Part shown: piece after piece, positions 1 to 9,372 of the stretch
Layout of the letters: each line of letters opens with the position of its first letter
Numbering within the stretch: position 1 is the first letter of the stretch
From: JADLGL01 sp963823045
Lineage (GTDB): Bacteria > Pseudomonadota > Alphaproteobacteria > Rhizobiales > Kaistiaceae
Length of the DNA: 64,000 bases
Assembly: GCA_963823045.1 (NCBI GenBank)
Contig: CAWGKA010000008.1
Location: 1-64,000 of the forward strand
Direction: 5' to 3'
The notes under the pieces: generated by a model
The model's database searches: none
Seen by the model: only the letters and a program-made list of their open reading frames with translations
Told to the model about the DNA's origin: nothing
Program-made: the position numbers and the translations under genes

Positions 1-1193
1 GCGCCGAGGAAGAGGAGCGCCTTGAAGAAGGCATGGGTGAAGAGGTGGAAGATCGCCACCGGATAGGCGCCGATACCCAGCGCCACGAACATGTAGCCGA
101 GCTGCGAGCAGGTGGAATAGGCGATGACGCGCTTGATGTCGTTCTGCACCAGGCCGACCGTCGCCGCGAAGAACGCCGTCGTGGCGCCGATGAAGGTCAC
201 GAAGATCATCGTGTCATGGGCGTGCTCGAAGAGCGGCGACATGCGCGCGACCAGAAACACGCCGGCCGTGACCATCGTCGCGGCGTGGATCAGCGCGGAG
301 ACCGGCGTCGGGCCCTCCATCGCGTCCGGCAGCCATGTGTGCAGCAGGAATTGCGCCGATTTGCCCATCGCGCCGATGAAGAGGAGCAGCGTGATGAGGT
401 TGAGCGCGTCGAGGTCCCAACCGAGGAAGTTGACCGTATGGCCGACCATCTCCTCCGCCCCGCCGAAGATATCGGAGAGGTTGACCGAGCCGAACAGGAA
501 GAAGATGGCGAAGATACCGAGCGCGAAGCCGAAATCGCCGATGCGGTTGACGATGAACGCCTTGATCGCAGCGGCATTGGCCGCCGGCCGCTTGTACCAG
601 AAGCCGATCAGCAGATAGGAGGCGAGTCCGACGCCCTCCCAGCCGAGGAAGAGCTGAACGAGGTTGTTCGCCGTCACCAAGAGCAGCATGGCGAAGGTGA
701 ACAGCGACAGATAGGCGAAGAAGCGCGCCTGGTGCCGATCGTGCGACATGTAGCCGATCGAGTAGATATGGACGAGCGCCGACACCGTCGTCACCACGAC
801 CAACATCACCGCCGTCAGCGTATCGATGCGCAGCGTCCACTCGGCGATCAGCGACCCGGACTGGATCCACGGCAGGACGGTGACTTCCTCGAGGCCGCCT
901 TCGTTGAACCCGACCTGGAAGAAGACGATCCACGACAGCACCGCCGCGAGTACCAGCAATGCCGAGGTGATCAGCTCGGCCGGCCATCCACCCGGCGTCG
1001 CCACGTCCATCGCATCGTCGTCGCCATGGCCGTGATCGTCGCCATGACCATGATCGCCTTGCGACGGCGCATGGTGACGCCCGGCGGGCGTCGGGCTGTC
1101 TTGCGCCAGCAACGCGCGATGCGAGGCGAACAGGGTGATCAGTCCCGCAATCAGCGCCCCGATCGCGGGGAGGATGACGATGGTTGCGACCAT
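1..1193 (-). CDS. nuoL: NADH-quinone oxidoreductase subunit L (partial, C-terminus outside window)
   Basis: Antiporter-like proton-pumping membrane subunit of respiratory complex I. The ATG at 1193 opens a frame that stays open to the window edge, giving about 397 residues of roughly 640 expected. TM1 is visible at residues 4-22. Recognisable NuoL core segments follow, such as YSIGYMSHD, WEGVGLASYLLIGFWY and GAMGKSAQFLLHTWLPDAMEGPTPVSALIHAATMV-like motifs with the conserved pump lysine. Residues 38-60, between TM1 and the next membrane segment, form an unusual His/Asp-rich stretch containing HGHGDDHGHGDDD. The gene follows nuoK with a 7-base gap as the last nuo gene seen here; nuoM and nuoN presumably lie beyond position 1. 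Confidence 0.96.
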   Translation of the reverse strand, partial: MVATIVILPAIGALIAGLITLFASHRALLAQDSPTPAGRHHAPSQGDHGHGDDHGHGDDDAMDVATPGGWPAELITSALLVLAAVLSWIVFFQVGFNEGGLEEVTVLPWIQSGSLIAEWTLRIDTLTAVMLVVVTTVSALVHIYSIGYMSHDRHQARFFAYLSLFTFAMLLLVTANNLVQLFLGWEGVGLASYLLIGFWYKRPAANAAAIKAFIVNRIGDFGFALGIFAIFFLFGSVNLSDIFGGAEEMVGHTVNFLGWDLDALNLITLLLFIGAMGKSAQFLLHTWLPDAMEGPTPVSALIHAATMVTAGVFLVARMSPLFEHAHDTMIFVTFIGATTAFFAATVGLVQNDIKRVIAYSTCSQLGYMFVALGIGAYPVAIFHLFTHAFFKALLFLG

Positions 1194-1200
1194 GTGCGGC

Positions 1201-1509
1201 TCAGCCCTTCATCGCGTTGATGTCTTCCGTCGCGATCGATCCGCGATTGCGGAAGAAGGCGACGAGAATGGCGAGCCCGATCGCTGCCTCTGCGGCGGCG
1301 ACCGTCAGCACGAGAAGGGCGAAGACCTGACCGACGAGGTCGTGCAGGAAGGACGAGAAGGCGACGAGGTTGAGATTGACGGCGAGCAGGATCAGCTCGA
1401 CCGACATCAGCATGATGATGATGTTCTTGCGGTTCACCATGATGCCGAAGATGCCGACCGTAAAGAGGATCGCGGCGACCGTCAGATAGTGACCGAGACC
1501 GACGCCCAT
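1201..1509 (-). CDS. nuoK: NADH-quinone oxidoreductase subunit K
   Basis: Small membrane subunit of complex I, part of the proton channel next to NuoJ and NuoN. The 102 residues match the usual length of about 100. Three hydrophobic helices are evident, with conserved acidic residues within the second and third helices (for example MSVELILLAVNL). Its ATG shares one base with the nuoJ stop codon (TGATG arrangement), so the two are translationally coupled. It lies inside the nuo operon between nuoJ and nuoL. Confidence 0.97.
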   Translation of the reverse strand: MGVGLGHYLTVAAILFTVGIFGIMVNRKNIIIMLMSVELILLAVNLNLVAFSSFLHDLVGQVFALLVLTVAAAEAAIGLAILVAFFRNRGSIATEDINAMKG

Positions 1510-2123
1510 CAGACTCCCCTCCCCGGTTCGACCTTGCGCACTTCGATCGCCGTCGCCGGCGTCCGCGCCACCTGGTCGGCGATCGACTGGCGCTTGACGC
1601 CCGGCTTGTGGCGCAGCGTCAGCACGATGGCGCCGATCATCGCTACGAGCAGCACCATGCCGGCGAGTTGGAAATAGAACAGGTAGTGCGTGTAAAGGAC
1701 GTCGCCGATCGCCCGCGTGTTCGAGACCTGATCGACGTCCGGGATCGGCACGGCGGCGCCGGCGATCTCACTCGGCGAAATAGCCGCCCCGCCAATGGTG
1801 ATGAGGATCTCGGCGACGAGAATGCCGGCGATCAGGCCGCCCGTCGGAAGATATGTCAGGAAGCCCTGCTTCAGCTCGGCGAAATCGACGTCGAGCATCA
1901 TCACCACGAACAGGAACAGCACCGCGACGGCGCCGACATAGACGATGATCAGGATCAGCGCGAGGAACTCCGCCCCCAGCAGCATGAACAGCCCGGCGGC
2001 ATTGGCGAAGGCAAGGATCAGGAACAGGACCGAATGCACCGGATTCTTGGCGGCAACGACCATGATCCCCGACGCCAGGAGCACCGTGGAGAACAGGTAG
2101 AAGAAGAACCCGGGCAGACCCAT
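1509..2123 (-). CDS. nuoJ: NADH-quinone oxidoreductase subunit J
   Basis: Membrane subunit of complex I, 204 residues with five hydrophobic helices. The family segment LGAEFLALILIIVYVGAVAVLFLFVVMML-like region is visible at about residues 50-78. The C-terminal tail is basic and cytoplasmic. It overlaps nuoK by one base. Upstream, a 221-base gap separates it from nuoI, longer than any other gap in this operon except the nuoC-nuoD cassette; that gap carries a palindromic element. Confidence 0.97.
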   Translation of the reverse strand: MGLPGFFFYLFSTVLLASGIMVVAAKNPVHSVLFLILAFANAAGLFMLLGAEFLALILIIVYVGAVAVLFLFVVMMLDVDFAELKQGFLTYLPTGGLIAGILVAEILITIGGAAISPSEIAGAAVPIPDVDQVSNTRAIGDVLYTHYLFYFQLAGMVLLVAMIGAIVLTLRHKPGVKRQSIADQVARTPATAIEVRKVEPGRGV

Positions 2124-2160
2124 TACGCCACGGCTCCCAACGGGATGCTGCGAGACAGTC

Positions 2161-2240
2161 GTTCCGGGGCCGCGCAGCGGAACCCGGAACCTCGTTGGGT
2201 CCTGGCTGAGGTTCCGGATCGGCCTTCGGCCGTCCGGAAC
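2161..2240. repeat. Palindromic intergenic element inside the nuo operon
   Basis: The nuoI-nuoJ gap contains a near-perfect inverted repeat at 2211-2240: arms GTTCCGGA and TCCGGAAC enclose a second stem CGGCC/GGCCG around a TTCG-type loop. A related GTTCCG/CGGAAC pair lies at 2161-2190. GC-rich nested palindromes of this kind resemble the dispersed intergenic repeats of Hyphomicrobiales. I see only this one copy in the window, so family membership is an inference. In the nuo mRNA it would fold into a strong hairpin. Confidence 0.5.
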
Positions 2241-2344
2241 GACGAAATCATCTGCACTGTCACGCCCCTCCCCATCAGGCGAAAGTCCCGTGTCTTAGTC
2301 ACTCACCGCATATGCGTCCAGCCAATCAGGCAGGGCGCATTGCC

Positions 2345-2833
2345 TCAGCGGTAGGGTGCGTCCCGGGCTATGTTTGCGGCGATCTCTCTCTCCCAGCGAT
2401 CGCCGTTCGCCAGCAATTTGTCCTTGTCGTAGTAAAGCTCCTCGCGCGTTTCCGTCGCGAATTCGAAATTCGGCCCCTCGACGATGGCGTCGACCGGGCA
2501 GGCCTCCTGACAGAAGCCGCAATAGATGCACTTCACCATGTCGATGTCGTAGCGGGTCGTCCGGCGCGTGCCGTCGTTCCGCCGTGGCCCGGCCTCGATG
2601 GTGATGGCCTGGGCCGGGCAGATCGCCTCGCACAGCTTGCAGGCGATACAGCGCTCCTCGCCATTGGGATAGCGGCGGAGCGCATGCTCGCCGCGGAAGC
2701 GCGGGCTGAGCGGTCCCTTCTCGTATGGGTAGTTGAGCGTCGCCTTCTTGCCGAAGAAGTAGCGCATCGACAGGAAGAAGGCGCCGACGAACTCGCGCAG
2801 GAAAACCGAACGCGCGGCTTGATCGAGCCTCAT
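2345..2833 (-). CDS. nuoI: NADH-quinone oxidoreductase subunit I
   Basis: Peripheral-arm ferredoxin-like subunit carrying clusters N6a and N6b. Two CxxCxxCxxxCP motifs are present (CIACKLCEAICP and CIYCGFCQEACP). About 162 residues, usual for alphaproteobacteria. I take the ATG at 2833 because it overlaps the nuoH stop as ATGA, which indicates coupling; an in-frame ATG at 2842 would add three residues. It lies directly downstream of nuoH. Confidence 0.96.
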   Translation of the reverse strand: MRLDQAARSVFLREFVGAFFLSMRYFFGKKATLNYPYEKGPLSPRFRGEHALRRYPNGEERCIACKLCEAICPAQAITIEAGPRRNDGTRRTTRYDIDMVKCIYCGFCQEACPVDAIVEGPNFEFATETREELYYDKDKLLANGDRWEREIAANIARDAPYR

Positions 2834-3873
2834 GGCGCCCACCCCGTGAGTTGGAGAACACCGGCGACCAGCACGACCATGAACAGCGACAGCGGCAGGA
2901 ACACCTTCCAGCCGAGGCGCATGAGCTGGTCATAGCGGTAGCGCGGCACGAAGGCCTTCACCATCGCGAACAGGAAGAAGAGGAACAGCGTCTTCAGGAT
3001 GAACCAGACGACGCCCGGCACCCAATTCAGCCACGCCACGTCCAGCGGCGGCAGCCAGCCGCCGAGGAAAAGGACGGTGCCCAGCGCGCACATCAGGACG
3101 ATGGCGACATATTCGCCGAGCATGAACATCACATAGGGCGTCGAGGAGTATTCGGTCGCGAAACCGGCAACGAGCTCCGACTCCGCCTCGGGCAGATCGA
3201 AAGGCGGCCGGTTCGTCTCCGCCAGCGCCGAGACGAAGAACACCACGAACATCGGGAACAGCGACAGCCAGTGCCAGTCGAGGAGGCTCGGGGTCAGGCC
3301 AAGGCGCGTGCCGAGGCCATTCTCCTGCGCCACGACGATGTCGGAGAGGTTCAGCGAGCCGACCAACAGCAGGACCGTGATCAGCACGAAGCCGATCGAG
3401 ACCTCGTAGGAGACCATCTGCGCCGCCGAGCGAAGCGCGCCGAGGAACGGATATTTCGAGTTCGACGCCCAGCCGCCCATGATGACGCCGTAAACGCCGA
3501 GCGACGAAATGGCGAAAATGTAGAGGATGCCGACATTGATGTTGGCGAACACCCAGTTCGCGTTGATCGGCATCACCGCCCAGGCCGCGATCGCCAGCGC
3601 CGTGGTGATCAGCGGCGCCAGAAGGAACACGCCCTTGTTGGCGCCCGACGGGATGATCGGCTCCTTCATCACGAACTTGAAGAGGTCGGCGAAGGACTGG
3701 AACAGCCCCCAGGGGCCGACGACGTTCGGCCCGCGCCGCATCTGCACGGCCGCCCAGATCTTGCGGTCGGCGTAGAGCAGGAAGGCGATGATGACGAGGA
3801 GCGCGACGATGACGCCGACCGCCTCCACCGCGATCAGCACGCCCGGCCAGAAATATTGGGTCCAGAAGCTCAT
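2830..3873 (-). CDS. nuoH: NADH-quinone oxidoreductase subunit H
   Basis: Membrane subunit at the junction of the two arms of complex I, forming part of the quinone chamber. 347 residues with about eight membrane helices. Conserved stretches are RRGPNVVGPWGLFQ, EPIIPSGAN, ALAETNRPPFDLPEAESELV and GFATEYSS. It starts 3 bases after the nuoG stop and overlaps nuoI by 4 bases. Confidence 0.97.
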   Translation of the reverse strand: MSFWTQYFWPGVLIAVEAVGVIVALLVIIAFLLYADRKIWAAVQMRRGPNVVGPWGLFQSFADLFKFVMKEPIIPSGANKGVFLLAPLITTALAIAAWAVMPINANWVFANINVGILYIFAISSLGVYGVIMGGWASNSKYPFLGALRSAAQMVSYEVSIGFVLITVLLLVGSLNLSDIVVAQENGLGTRLGLTPSLLDWHWLSLFPMFVVFFVSALAETNRPPFDLPEAESELVAGFATEYSSTPYVMFMLGEYVAIVLMCALGTVLFLGGWLPPLDVAWLNWVPGVVWFILKTLFLFFLFAMVKAFVPRYRYDQLMRLGWKVFLPLSLFMVVLVAGVLQLTGWAP

Positions 3874-3876
3874 CGC

Positions 3877-5953
3877 CTACTCCGCCGCCTCGGCCAGCCG
3901 GCCGGCCGCCAGCGCCGAGCATTCGGCCATGACGGCCGACGCCCGCGCGATCGGGTTGGTGAAGTAGAAGTCGGCGACGGCGAGACCGAACGCCAAATCG
4001 TCCATCTTGCCGGACGTCGCGAGCAGCGCCTTCAACGAACTCCGGGCCTGCCATCGTCACCTTGTCGACGGCACCAAGCGCCGGATGCGCCTCGATCATC
4101 TGGTCGCGCAGGGCACCGAACGAGTCGAACGGCAGCCGGTGGCCGAGCTGATCGGAGAGCGCCCGCAGGATCGCCCAATCCTCGCGGGCATCGCCCGGCG
4201 GGAACGCGGCGCGCTTCAAGCGCTGAACGCGGCCCTCGGTGTTGACCAGCGTGCCGTACTTCTCGGTGTAGGCGGCGCCCGGCAGAACGACATCAGCGCG
4301 CGCGGCGCCAGCGTCGCCATGGCTGCCGATATAGACGACGAACGTCTTGCCGAGCTTATCGGTGTCGATCTCGTCGGCGCCGAGCAGGAACAGCATGTCG
4401 AGCTTTCCGTCGAGCATCCCGGCGGTGTCGAGCCCGCCCTTGCCCGGCACAAAACCGACATCGAGTCCACCGACGCGGCCAGCCGCGGTGTGCAGAACGG
4501 CAAGGCCGTTCCAACCATCGTCGCGATCGCCGTCCGTTGCGATCTTTGCCGCTTCGCGGAGCACCGCCTGGCCGTCGGGACGCGCGAGCGCCGCCTGGCC
4601 GACGATGACCACCGGACGCCTGGCATTCTTCAGCGCGGCACCGAAGGCGCCCTTCCCGGCCGTGACATCGGCCAAGTCGGCCGGGCCCGTTCCGAGATGC
4701 TGATACGGATAGGTGAGATCGACCGCCTCACCGACGAGCGCGATCGGCAGATCGCCCATGCGCCAGCGCTTGCGAATGCGCGCGTTGACGAGCGGCGCTT
4801 CATGGCGCGGGTCGGAACCGATGATGAGAACGGCATCGGCCTGTTCGATGCCGGCGATCGTCGGGTTGAACACATGGCTGGCGCGGCCGAGGCTCGGATC
4901 GAGCGCAGCGCCGTCCTGGCGGCTGTCGATGTTTTCCGAACCGAGCGACGCGACGAGTTGCTTGAGCGCGAACATCTCTTCCGCCGTCGCCATATCGCCG
5001 GCGATGGCGCCGATACGATTTCCGGCAGTCTCGGCGACACGGGCGATGGCGCCGAATGCTTCACTCCAGCTCGCCGGATGCAGCCGTCCGCCGGTGCGCA
5101 CATAGGGCCGGTCGAGCCGCTGCGTGCGCAGGCCGTCCCAGACGAAGCGCGTCTTGTCGGAGATCCACTCCTCGTTCACGCCCTCATTGAGGCGCGGCAG
5201 GATACGCATCACTTCGCGCCCGCGCGTGTCGACGCGGATGTTGGAGCCGACCGCGTCCATCGCGTCGATCGTCTCGGTCTTCACCAGTTCCCAAGGCCGC
5301 GCCTGGAAGGCATAGGGCTTAGAGGTCAGCGCGCCGACCGGGCACAGGTCGATAACGTTGCCCTGGAGCTCGGAGGTCATCGCCTCTTCGAGATAGGTGG
5401 TGATCTCCATGTCCTCGCCGCGGCCAGTAGCGCCGAGCTCAGTGACGCCGCCAACCTCGGTGGCAAAGCGGACGCACCGCGTGCAGTGAATGCAGCGGTT
5501 CATCGACGTCTTCACCAGCGGGCCGAGATATTTGTCCTCGACCGCGCGCTTGTTCTCTTCGAAGCGGTTGTGGTCGATGCCATAGGCCATGGCCTGATCC
5601 TGCAGATCGCACTCGCCGCCCTGATCGCAGATCGGGCAGTCGAGCGGATGATTGATCAGGAGGAACTCCATCACGCCTTCGCGCGCGCCACGCACGAAGG
5701 GCGAGCGGGTGACGACTTCCGGCGGCTCGCCATTCGGCCCCGGACGACAGTCGCGCACGGCCCAAGCGCAAGAGGCGATCGGCTTCGGCGCGCCCTTCAG
5801 TTCAACCAGGCACATGCGGCAATTGCCGGCGATCGACAGCCGCTCATGGAAGCAGAAGCGCGGCACCTCGGCGCCCGCCTCCTCGCACGCCTGCAGCAAC
5901 GTGTATTCCGGCGGAACGTCGATCTCGATGCCGTTGACTTTGATCAGCGTCAT
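3877..5953 (-). CDS. nuoG: NADH-quinone oxidoreductase subunit G, with an internal frameshift
   Basis: Iron-sulfur subunit of the NADH-oxidising arm. The N-terminal 2Fe-2S ferredoxin domain has cysteines at 34, 45, 48 and about 62. The HxxxC/CxxC region (HPLDCPICDQGGECD) and a CIHCTRC cluster motif follow, then a degenerate molybdopterin-oxidoreductase domain. The frame breaks at about 4037-4042. Upstream reads ...VTMAGPE; the true C-terminus (SLKALLATSGKMDD, then DFYFTNPIARASAVMAEC) lies in the next frame and stops at 3877. Removing one base from GAGTTCG at this site gives a continuous protein of about 691 residues, the family length. Without correction the frame runs on to 2930 antisense-free inside nuoH, yielding a false 1007-residue product. 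A sequencing error is the likeliest cause. Confidence 0.93.
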
Positions 5954-5959
5954 CTGCCC

Positions 5960-7261
5960 CTACTCCGCCGCGACCAACACGGGCTCGGCCGCCGGCCGCG
6001 CCGCATATTCGTCGATACGCTCTTCGATCACATGGCGATAATGCCGGATCAGGCCCTGCACCGGCCACGCCGCGGCATCGCCGAGCGCACAGATCGTGTG
6101 CCCCTCGACGCGATAGGTGACATCGAGCAGCGTGTCGATCTCGCTCTTATGCGCCTCGCCGCGCGCCATGCGCTCCAGCACGCGCCACATCCAGCCGGTG
6201 CCTTCACGGCACGGGGTGCACTGGCCGCAGCTCTCATGCATGTAGAAATATGAAAGCCGCGAGATGGCGCGAATGACGTCGGTGGACTTGTCCATGACGA
6301 TCACCGCCGCCGTGCCGAGACCGGATTTGAGCTCCTTGAGGCTGTCGAAATCCATCGGCAGGTCGTCGCATTGATGCGCCGGGATGAGCGGCACTGACGA
6401 GCCGCCCGGGATCACCGCCATCAAATTGTCCCAGCCGCCGCGCACGCCGCCGGCATGCTTCTCGATGAGATCCCGCAGCGGCACGCCCATCGCCTCTTCT
6501 ACGGTGCACGGCTTCTCGACGTGGCCGGAGATGCAGAAGAGCTTGGTGCCGGTGTTGTTCGGCCGGCCGATCGAAGCAAACCACTCGCCGCCGCGGCGCA
6601 TGATCGTCGGCGCCACGGCAACCGACTCGACATTGGCAACGGTGGTCGGGCAGCCCCATAGGCCGACATTGGCCGGGAATGGCGGCTTCAGCCGCGGCAG
6701 GCCCTTCTTGCCCTCCAGCGACTCCAGAAGGCCGGTCTCCTCGCCGCAGATATAGGCGCCCGCGCCGCGATGGACATAGATGTCGAAGTCCCAGCCATTG
6801 AGATTGTTCTTGCCGATCAGGCGCGCGTCATAGGCTTCCTGGATCGCCGCATCGAGGCGCTCCGCCTCGCGGATGAACTCGCCGCGGATGTAGATGTAGC
6901 AAGTGTGTGCGCCCATCGCGAAGCCGGCCACCAAGCACCCCTCGATGAGGAGATGCGGGTCGTGCCGCATGATCTCGCGGTCCTTGCAGGTGCCAGGCTC
7001 GGACTCGTCGGCATTGACGACGAGATAGTGCGGGCGGTCGCCAATCTCTTTCGGCATGAACGACCATTTGAGGCCGGTCGGGAAGCCAGCGCCGCCGCGA
7101 CCGCGAAGCCCTGATTCCTTCAGTTCCTCGATGATGTCGTCGCGGCCACGGGCGAGAATGCCCTTGGTGCCGTCCCACGCGCCACGGCTCTGTGCAGCGG
7201 CGAGGCGCCAGTCATGCCGGCCGTAGAGATTGGTGAAGATACGATCCTTGTCGGCAAGCAT
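5960..7261 (-). CDS. nuoF: NADH-quinone oxidoreductase subunit F
   Basis: NADH- and FMN-binding subunit, the entry point for electrons into complex I. 433 residues. Visible features are the glycine-rich FMN/NADH region (LRGRGGAGFPTGLKWSF, then NADESEPGTCKDREIM), GAGAYICGEETGLLESLEG, and the 4Fe-4S ligands ESCGQCTPCREG with a later Cys (HTICALGDAAAWP). It lies 6 bases upstream of nuoG and 3 bases downstream of nuoE. Confidence 0.97.
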   Translation of the reverse strand: MLADKDRIFTNLYGRHDWRLAAAQSRGAWDGTKGILARGRDDIIEELKESGLRGRGGAGFPTGLKWSFMPKEIGDRPHYLVVNADESEPGTCKDREIMRHDPHLLIEGCLVAGFAMGAHTCYIYIRGEFIREAERLDAAIQEAYDARLIGKNNLNGWDFDIYVHRGAGAYICGEETGLLESLEGKKGLPRLKPPFPANVGLWGCPTTVANVESVAVAPTIMRRGGEWFASIGRPNNTGTKLFCISGHVEKPCTVEEAMGVPLRDLIEKHAGGVRGGWDNLMAVIPGGSSVPLIPAHQCDDLPMDFDSLKELKSGLGTAAVIVMDKSTDVIRAISRLSYFYMHESCGQCTPCREGTGWMWRVLERMARGEAHKSEIDTLLDVTYRVEGHTICALGDAAAWPVQGLIRHYRHVIEERIDEYAARPAAEPVLVAAE

Positions 7262-7264
7262 CCG

Positions 7265-8176
7265 TCAGTTCCCCTTGCCGCGTGTGGCCAGCGCTTTCGC
7301 CTGACCGATCCAATCGTCGCGCTCGATGCGCCCGTGGAAGCTCAGCTCATCGTCGAACCGAGCGATCTCCTCCGGCGTCCAGGCGGCGATCTGCTCAAAG
7401 CGCGTGATGCCGAGCGCGTGCAGCTTCCCCTCCAGCTTCGGGCCGACGCCGGAGATGCGCTTCAGGTCATCCGCGCCATCGCTGGCCGGCGCCGACCTTG
7501 GTTCCTGCACCTTCTGCCCGACCGGCGCCTTGCCCTTGATCGTCGGCGTCTTGCCGGCCCTGCCGTAGTAAAGGCCCGGGTCGGTCAGCGTCGTCGCGCC
7601 GCCCACCGGCTCGGAGAACTGGCGGTCGATCTGCGGACCGGGATGCAGTTCGCGACCGGCCGCAATGTCGTCGATCAGCTTGTTGAAGAGATCCGGCGTC
7701 AAATCCTCGAAGGTGTCGGCTTCGATCTGCACCATCGGCGCGTTGACGCAGGCGCCCGCGCACTCGACCTCCGTCCAGGAGAAATCGCCATCCGCCGACA
7801 CATGGCCCTGATCGGGGTGAATGCGCTCGCGGCAAATCTGCTTCAGCTGTTCCGCGCCGCGCAGCATGCACGGCGTCGTGCCGCACACCTGGATGTGCGC
7901 CTTCCTGCCCACCGGCGACAGATTGAACATCGTATAGAAGGTCGCGACCTCGAGCGCGCGAATATGCGGCATGTCGAGCATGTCGGCGACGAGCCGGATC
8001 GCCGGCTCGGGCAGCCAGCCGCCCTCCTGCTCCTGCGCAATACGCAGCAGCGCGATCACAGCCGAGGCCTGCCGGCCCTCGGGATACTTTGCAATTTCAC
8101 GGTCGGCCATCGCCTGGCTCCTCGCGCTAAATGCGAAACCCTCAGGCTGGACCTCCGCGAGACGGCGGACGGTCAA
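7265..8176 (-). CDS. nuoE: NADH-quinone oxidoreductase subunit E with C-terminal helix-hairpin-helix extension
   Basis: Thioredoxin-like 2Fe-2S subunit of complex I. The cluster ligands are in CGTTPCMLRG and ECAGACVNAP. At 303 residues it is nearly twice the enterobacterial length. The extra part, from about residue 225, contains ISGVGPKLEGKLHALGI followed by TRFEQIAAWTPEEIARF, a helix-hairpin-helix-like fold seen in some alphaproteobacterial NuoE proteins and in ribosomal L21-associated paralogues. Its start overlaps the nuoD stop by four bases. Confidence 0.95.
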   Translation of the reverse strand: MTVRRLAEVQPEGFAFSARSQAMADREIAKYPEGRQASAVIALLRIAQEQEGGWLPEPAIRLVADMLDMPHIRALEVATFYTMFNLSPVGRKAHIQVCGTTPCMLRGAEQLKQICRERIHPDQGHVSADGDFSWTEVECAGACVNAPMVQIEADTFEDLTPDLFNKLIDDIAAGRELHPGPQIDRQFSEPVGGATTLTDPGLYYGRAGKTPTIKGKAPVGQKVQEPRSAPASDGADDLKRISGVGPKLEGKLHALGITRFEQIAAWTPEEIARFDDELSFHGRIERDDWIGQAKALATRGKGN

Positions 8177-9363
8177 CGGTCGATCTCCCCAAAGACGATG
8201 TCGAGCGAGCCAAGGATCGCCGAGACGTCGGCGAGCATATGGCCCTTCGTGATGAAATCCATGGCGGCAAGATGCGGGAAGCCCGGCGCGCGGATCTTGC
8301 AGCGATAGGGACGGTTCGAGCCGTCCGACACGAGATAGACGCCGAACTCACCCTTCGGCGCTTCCACAGCGGCGTAAACCTCGCCCTCCGGAACATGGAA
8401 GCCCTCGGTGTAGAGCTTGAAGTGATGGATCAGCGCCTCCATCGACCGCTTCATCTGCGGCCGCTTCGGCGGGACCACCTTGCCGTCGAGCGAACTCACC
8501 GGCCCTGCGCCCTTCGGCGACGACAGCAGCTCGACGCATTGCTTCATGATGTGGAGCGACTGGCGCATCTCTTCCATGCGGATGAGATAGCGGTCGTAGC
8601 AGTCACCGTTCTTCCCGATCGGAATGTCGAATTCGAGGTCGGAGTAGCACTCATAGGGCTGCGCGCGGCGAAGATCCCACGCTGCGCCCGAGCCGCGCAC
8701 CATCACGCCGGAAAAGCCCCAACGCCACGCATCGGCGAGATCGACAACGCCGATATCGACATTACGCTGCTTGAAGATGCGGTTGCCGGTCAGGAGCGCA
8801 TCGATGTCCTCGATCGTCTTCAGGCACGGATCGCAGAAGGCGCCGATATCGTCGATCAGCTGCTGCGGCAGATCCTGATGCACACCGCCCGGCCGGAAAT
8901 AGGCCGCATGCATGCGGCTGCCGGAGGCGCGCTCATAGAACACCATCAGCTTCTCGCGCTCTTCGAAGCCCCAAAGCGGCGGCGTCAACGCGCCAACATC
9001 GAGCGCCTGCGTCGTCACATTCAGCATGTGCGACAGGACGCGGCCGATCTCGTTGTAGAGAACGCGGATCAGCTGGCCGCGATACGGCACTTCGAGATCC
9101 AACAGCTTCTCGATCGCCAGCGCCCAGGCATGCTCCTGGTTCATCGGCGCCACATAGTCGAGCCGATCGAAATAGGGCAGCGCCTGCAGATAGGTCTTCG
9201 ATTCGATCAGCTTCTCGGTGCCGCGATGGAGGAGGCCGATATGCGGGTCGACCCGCTCGACGAGCTCGCCATTCAGCTCGAGCACAAGGCGCAGCACGCC
9301 GTGAGCCGCCGGATGCTGCGGTCCGAAGTTGATCGTGAAATTGCGGACGTCGGTTTCAGGCAT
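8173..9363 (-). CDS. nuoD: NADH-quinone oxidoreductase subunit D
   Basis: 49-kDa-type subunit that lines the quinone site with NuoB. 396 residues, full length. Diagnostic segments are NFGPQHPAAHGVLRLVLEL, HIGLLHRGTEKLIE, PYFDRLDYVAPMNQEHA and a C-terminal GSLDIVFGEIDR. ATG at 9363. The gap to nuoC is filled by a repeat-flanked four-helix-bundle gene, so nuoD is separated from nuoC by 503 bases, unlike the usual tight spacing. Confidence 0.97.
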   Translation of the reverse strand: MPETDVRNFTINFGPQHPAAHGVLRLVLELNGELVERVDPHIGLLHRGTEKLIESKTYLQALPYFDRLDYVAPMNQEHAWALAIEKLLDLEVPYRGQLIRVLYNEIGRVLSHMLNVTTQALDVGALTPPLWGFEEREKLMVFYERASGSRMHAAYFRPGGVHQDLPQQLIDDIGAFCDPCLKTIEDIDALLTGNRIFKQRNVDIGVVDLADAWRWGFSGVMVRGSGAAWDLRRAQPYECYSDLEFDIPIGKNGDCYDRYLIRMEEMRQSLHIMKQCVELLSSPKGAGPVSSLDGKVVPPKRPQMKRSMEALIHHFKLYTEGFHVPEGEVYAAVEAPKGEFGVYLVSDGSNRPYRCKIRAPGFPHLAAMDFITKGHMLADVSAILGSLDIVFGEIDR

Positions 9364-9372
9364 GGCGATGCC

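Noticed and set aside
4037..4042. Programmed ribosomal frameshifting in nuoG (and likewise alaS, cckA, mgtE)
   Set aside because: No slippery heptamer or downstream structure common to the sites, and these genes are not known to use it. The shared GANTC-like hexamer fits an assembly error better.
2930..5953. A continuous 1007-codon frame covering nuoG and most of nuoH
   Set aside because: Beyond about 4040 it has left the NuoG frame and reads nuoH out of frame; the genuine NuoG C-terminus is in the neighbouring frame and stops at 3877.
4007..6253. A 748-codon plus-strand frame opposite nuoG and nuoF
   Set aside because: Arg/Ala/Asp-rich composition typical of antisense frames in GC-rich genes; the minus strand has clear homology throughout.
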